This document shows, in pieces, positions 6,307-7,405 of a stretch of DNA of 7,405 nt. Under the pieces are notes generated by a model. The model was not told where the DNA came from, ran no database searches, and saw only the letters and a program-made list of their open reading frames with translations. Origin of the DNA: Bacillota bacterium (GTDB taxonomy: Bacteria > Bacillota > Clostridia > Acetivibrionales > DSM-1351); contig JAFABO010000173.1 of assembly GCA_023426005.1 (NCBI GenBank), positions 1-7,405 of the forward strand, read 5' to 3'. The position numbers and the translations under genes were made by a program. Every line of letters starts with the position of its first letter. Within the stretch, counting starts at the first letter, position 1.

Positions 6307-6322
6307 CGTATGTTTATAATCG

Positions 6323-6351
6323 TTGACAAGGCTGCCCTGTTGTGCTAGAAT
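6323..6351 (+). promoter_or_regulatory. Strong promoter of the rplU-prp-rpmA operon
   Basis: A perfect -35 TTGACA (6323-6328), a 17-base spacer and TAGAAT (6346-6351, 5 of 6) are seen, with an extended -10 TG at 6343-6344. This is the best promoter in the window, as expected for ribosomal protein genes. It starts only 16 bases after the araA terminator. The start site would be near 6358, giving a 5' leader of about 130 bases. Confidence 0.85.
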
Positions 6352-6355
6352 ATAT

Positions 6356-6470
6356 CGGTAGCCGCTCGGCCAAGGCTTTCCAAATATAATCCTGTTGGCT
6401 TAAACCATGGATTATTGCCTGTGATGAACATGTTGTTTGATATGTATACGTCATTTAGCCGGCGAGACTG
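6356..6470 (+). promoter_or_regulatory. Structured rplU leader, probable L21 leader RNA
   Basis: The leader closes on itself just before the rplU ribosome binding site. Left-side blocks CGGT (6356-6359), CTCG (6365-6368), CC (6370-6371) and GGCT (6374-6377) pair in order with ACTG (6467-6470), CGAG (6463-6466), GG (6461-6462) and AGCC (6457-6460). Inside is a perfect 7-bp hairpin stem ATAATCC/GGATTAT (6386-6392 and 6409-6415), extended by TGG/CCA. An L21_leader RNA family is known upstream of rplU in low-GC Gram-positives and is thought to mediate autoregulation. Pairing was done by eye; membership of that family was not tested. Confidence 0.6.
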
Positions 6471-6487
6471 TTAGTAGGAGGTGTATC

Positions 6488-6799
6488 ATGTACGCTATTA
6501 TAATGACTGGCGGAAAACAGTACAAAGTTCAGGAAGGCGATGTGGTTTTCGTAGAAAAACTCGCTGCTGAAGAAGGTTCAGCTTTTACTTTTGATAAGGT
6601 TCTTGCTGTATCTATGGACGGTAAGGTTAACTTTGGAGCTCCATTATTGGAAACTGCTACTGTTAATGCTAAAGTTCTCAGCCATGGTAAAGGTGAAAAG
6701 ATTATAGTTTTCAAATACAAGGCAAAGAAGAACTACAGAAGAAAGCAAGGTCACAGACAGCCTTACACAAAAGTTCAGATTGAAAAGATCAATGCGTAA
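6488..6799 (+). CDS. rplU: 50S ribosomal protein L21 (bL21)
   Basis: This 103-residue protein is a large-subunit ribosomal protein that binds 23S rRNA. It starts MYAIIMTGGKQYKVQEGDVV, typical of the family, and ends with the L21 signature region rich in Lys and Arg (KAKKNYRRKQ) followed by GHRQPYT at residues 88-94. Length is the normal 103 or so. ATG 6488 is chosen because AGGAGG (6476-6481) lies six bases upstream; the longer reading frame runs back into the structured leader and has no family similarity. It is the first gene of the rplU-prp-rpmA operon. Expression is probably controlled by the strong promoter and by the leader RNA. Confidence 0.98.
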   Translation: MYAIIMTGGKQYKVQEGDVVFVEKLAAEEGSAFTFDKVLAVSMDGKVNFGAPLLETATVNAKVLSHGKGEKIIVFKYKAKKNYRRKQGHRQPYTKVQIEKINA

Positions 6800-6812
6800 G
6801 GGTTAATGATTG

Positions 6813-7148
6813 ATGATTAATGTAAATATATGCAGGGATAAAGCAGGAAATATTAAAAGGTTTGTTGTCAAAGGACATGCTGGTTATGCAAGGGAAGGCA
6901 GAGATGATATAGTATGTGCAGCCGTTTCAGCTGTTGCGTATACTGCGGCCGGTGCTCTTGGGGAGCTGGCAGGGATAAAGGACTTTTTTGAAGAGAGGCA
7001 TGGCTTTATGACATGCTCCATCGATGTTGATATTTTGCCTGAACTTAAGCATGCTGCCGAAATAATTATGGCTGCTGCCGAAATAGGTTTTAAACAGATA
7101 GAGCTTGCTTACCCCAAACATGTAAAGGTAATGGATGAGGAGGTGTAA
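6813..7148 (+). CDS. prp: Ribosomal-processing cysteine protease Prp
   Basis: This 111-residue cysteine protease removes the N-terminal extension of ribosomal protein L27 in Bacillota and relatives. The catalytic pair is visible as H22 in GHAGYA and C35 in DDIVCAAVSA, matching H22/C34 described in S. aureus Prp. The rest has the Ala-rich helix (SAVAYTAAGALGEL) of the family. It lies between rplU and rpmA, the standard place, 13 bases after the L21 stop. Two starts are possible: ATG 6813, giving MINVNICRD, and TTG 6810 just before it. The only Shine-Dalgarno-like sequence, AAGGG at 6798-6802, overlaps the rplU stop codon, so translational coupling is likely. ATG 6813 is preferred from family alignment; the difference is one residue. 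Confidence 0.95.
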   Translation: MINVNICRDKAGNIKRFVVKGHAGYAREGRDDIVCAAVSAVAYTAAGALGELAGIKDFFEERHGFMTCSIDVDILPELKHAAEIIMAAAEIGFKQIELAYPKHVKVMDEEV

Positions 7149-7152
7149 TCTC

Positions 7153-7405
7153 ATGTTAAAGATTAATTTACAGCTTTTTGCTCATAAAAAAGGTGTTGGT
7201 AGTTCAAGAAACGGCCGTGATAGTGCGGCTAAGAGACTTGGCGTTAAGAGGGCTGACGGTCAGTTCGTTTTAGCCGGCAACATTCTTGTTCGTCAAAGAG
7301 GTACAAAGATTCATCCTGGCGTAAACGTAGGAATAGGTTCTGATGATACCTTGTTTGCACTTAAGGATGGAAAGGTTAAGTTTGCAAGACTTGGCAGAGA
7401 TAAGA
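7153..7405 (+). CDS. rpmA: 50S ribosomal protein L27 (bL27), partial, with cleavable N-terminal extension
   Basis: The reading frame is open to the window end and gives 84 residues, so roughly the last ten are missing. L27 reaches toward the peptidyl transferase centre of the ribosome through its flexible N-terminus. The protein begins MLKINLQLFA followed by HKKGVGSSRNGRDS. The first ten residues form the extension typical of Bacillota, matching the LNLQFFA-type Prp recognition sequence with cleavage expected after A10. The conserved core follows (AAKRLGVKRADGQ, then ILVRQRGTKIHPG and VGIGSDDTLFALKDG). ATG 7153 is preceded by AGGAGG (7138-7143), which lies within the end of prp, only four bases from the prp stop. 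Production of L27 and of its protease is thus tightly linked. Confidence 0.97.
   Translation, partial: MLKINLQLFAHKKGVGSSRNGRDSAAKRLGVKRADGQFVLAGNILVRQRGTKIHPGVNVGIGSDDTLFALKDGKVKFARLGRDK

Noticed and set aside
6315..6320. TATAAT just after the araA terminator as an extra promoter
   Set aside because: No -35-like sequence lies 16-18 bases upstream; that position is the terminator stem.
1..7405. CRISPR array, insertion sequence, phage or defence genes
   Set aside because: No regularly spaced repeats, transposase or integrase motifs, or terminal inverted repeats were seen; every coding stretch is explained by housekeeping or sugar-use genes.

Overview
The window looks like chromosomal DNA from a Gram-positive, low-GC anaerobe of the Clostridia. 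This is inferred from strong AGGAGG-type ribosome binding sites, sigma-A promoters with 17-base spacers, A-run/T-run intrinsic terminators, a cleavable N-terminal extension on ribosomal protein L27, and the gene order. That order is radical SAM protein (TIGR03960-type), DUF2344 partner (TIGR03936-type), RNase E/G, L21, Prp, L27. No gene points to a plasmid, phage or insertion sequence. All genes lie on the + strand.

Layout. Positions 1-170 hold a free-standing tRNA-Pro (anticodon CGG) with its own promoter and terminator. Positions 171-605 are AT-rich non-coding DNA with two promoter-like sites and an 11-bp inverted repeat. Then comes a three-gene set: a 612-residue radical SAM enzyme (606-2444), its small DUF2344 partner (2496-3206, TTG start) and an RNase E/G family ribonuclease (3287-4570), closed by a bidirectional-looking terminator. 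Next is a self-contained araA unit (L-arabinose isomerase, 4774-6261) with its own promoter, a candidate AraR-like operator and its own terminator. A very strong promoter and a structured leader follow, then rplU (L21), prp (cysteine protease) and rpmA (L27, cut off by the window end).

How it fits together. The rplU-prp-rpmA group is a large-subunit ribosomal protein operon. Prp is the protease that removes the N-terminal extension of L27, and that extension is visible here (residues about 1-10, ending LFA). The radical SAM/DUF2344 pair has no settled function; its habitual position beside RNase E/G and L21/L27 suggests a role in RNA or ribosome metabolism, but that is inference. The araA unit does not fit this theme. 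It separates rng from rplU, which normally adjoin, and carries its own control signals, so it looks like an inserted or relocated catabolic gene. I see no wholly new system. The points most worth a second look are the araA insertion with its operator, the leader before rplU, the Cys-rich tail of the radical SAM protein, the short RNase G, and the repeated CACGT elements before rng.
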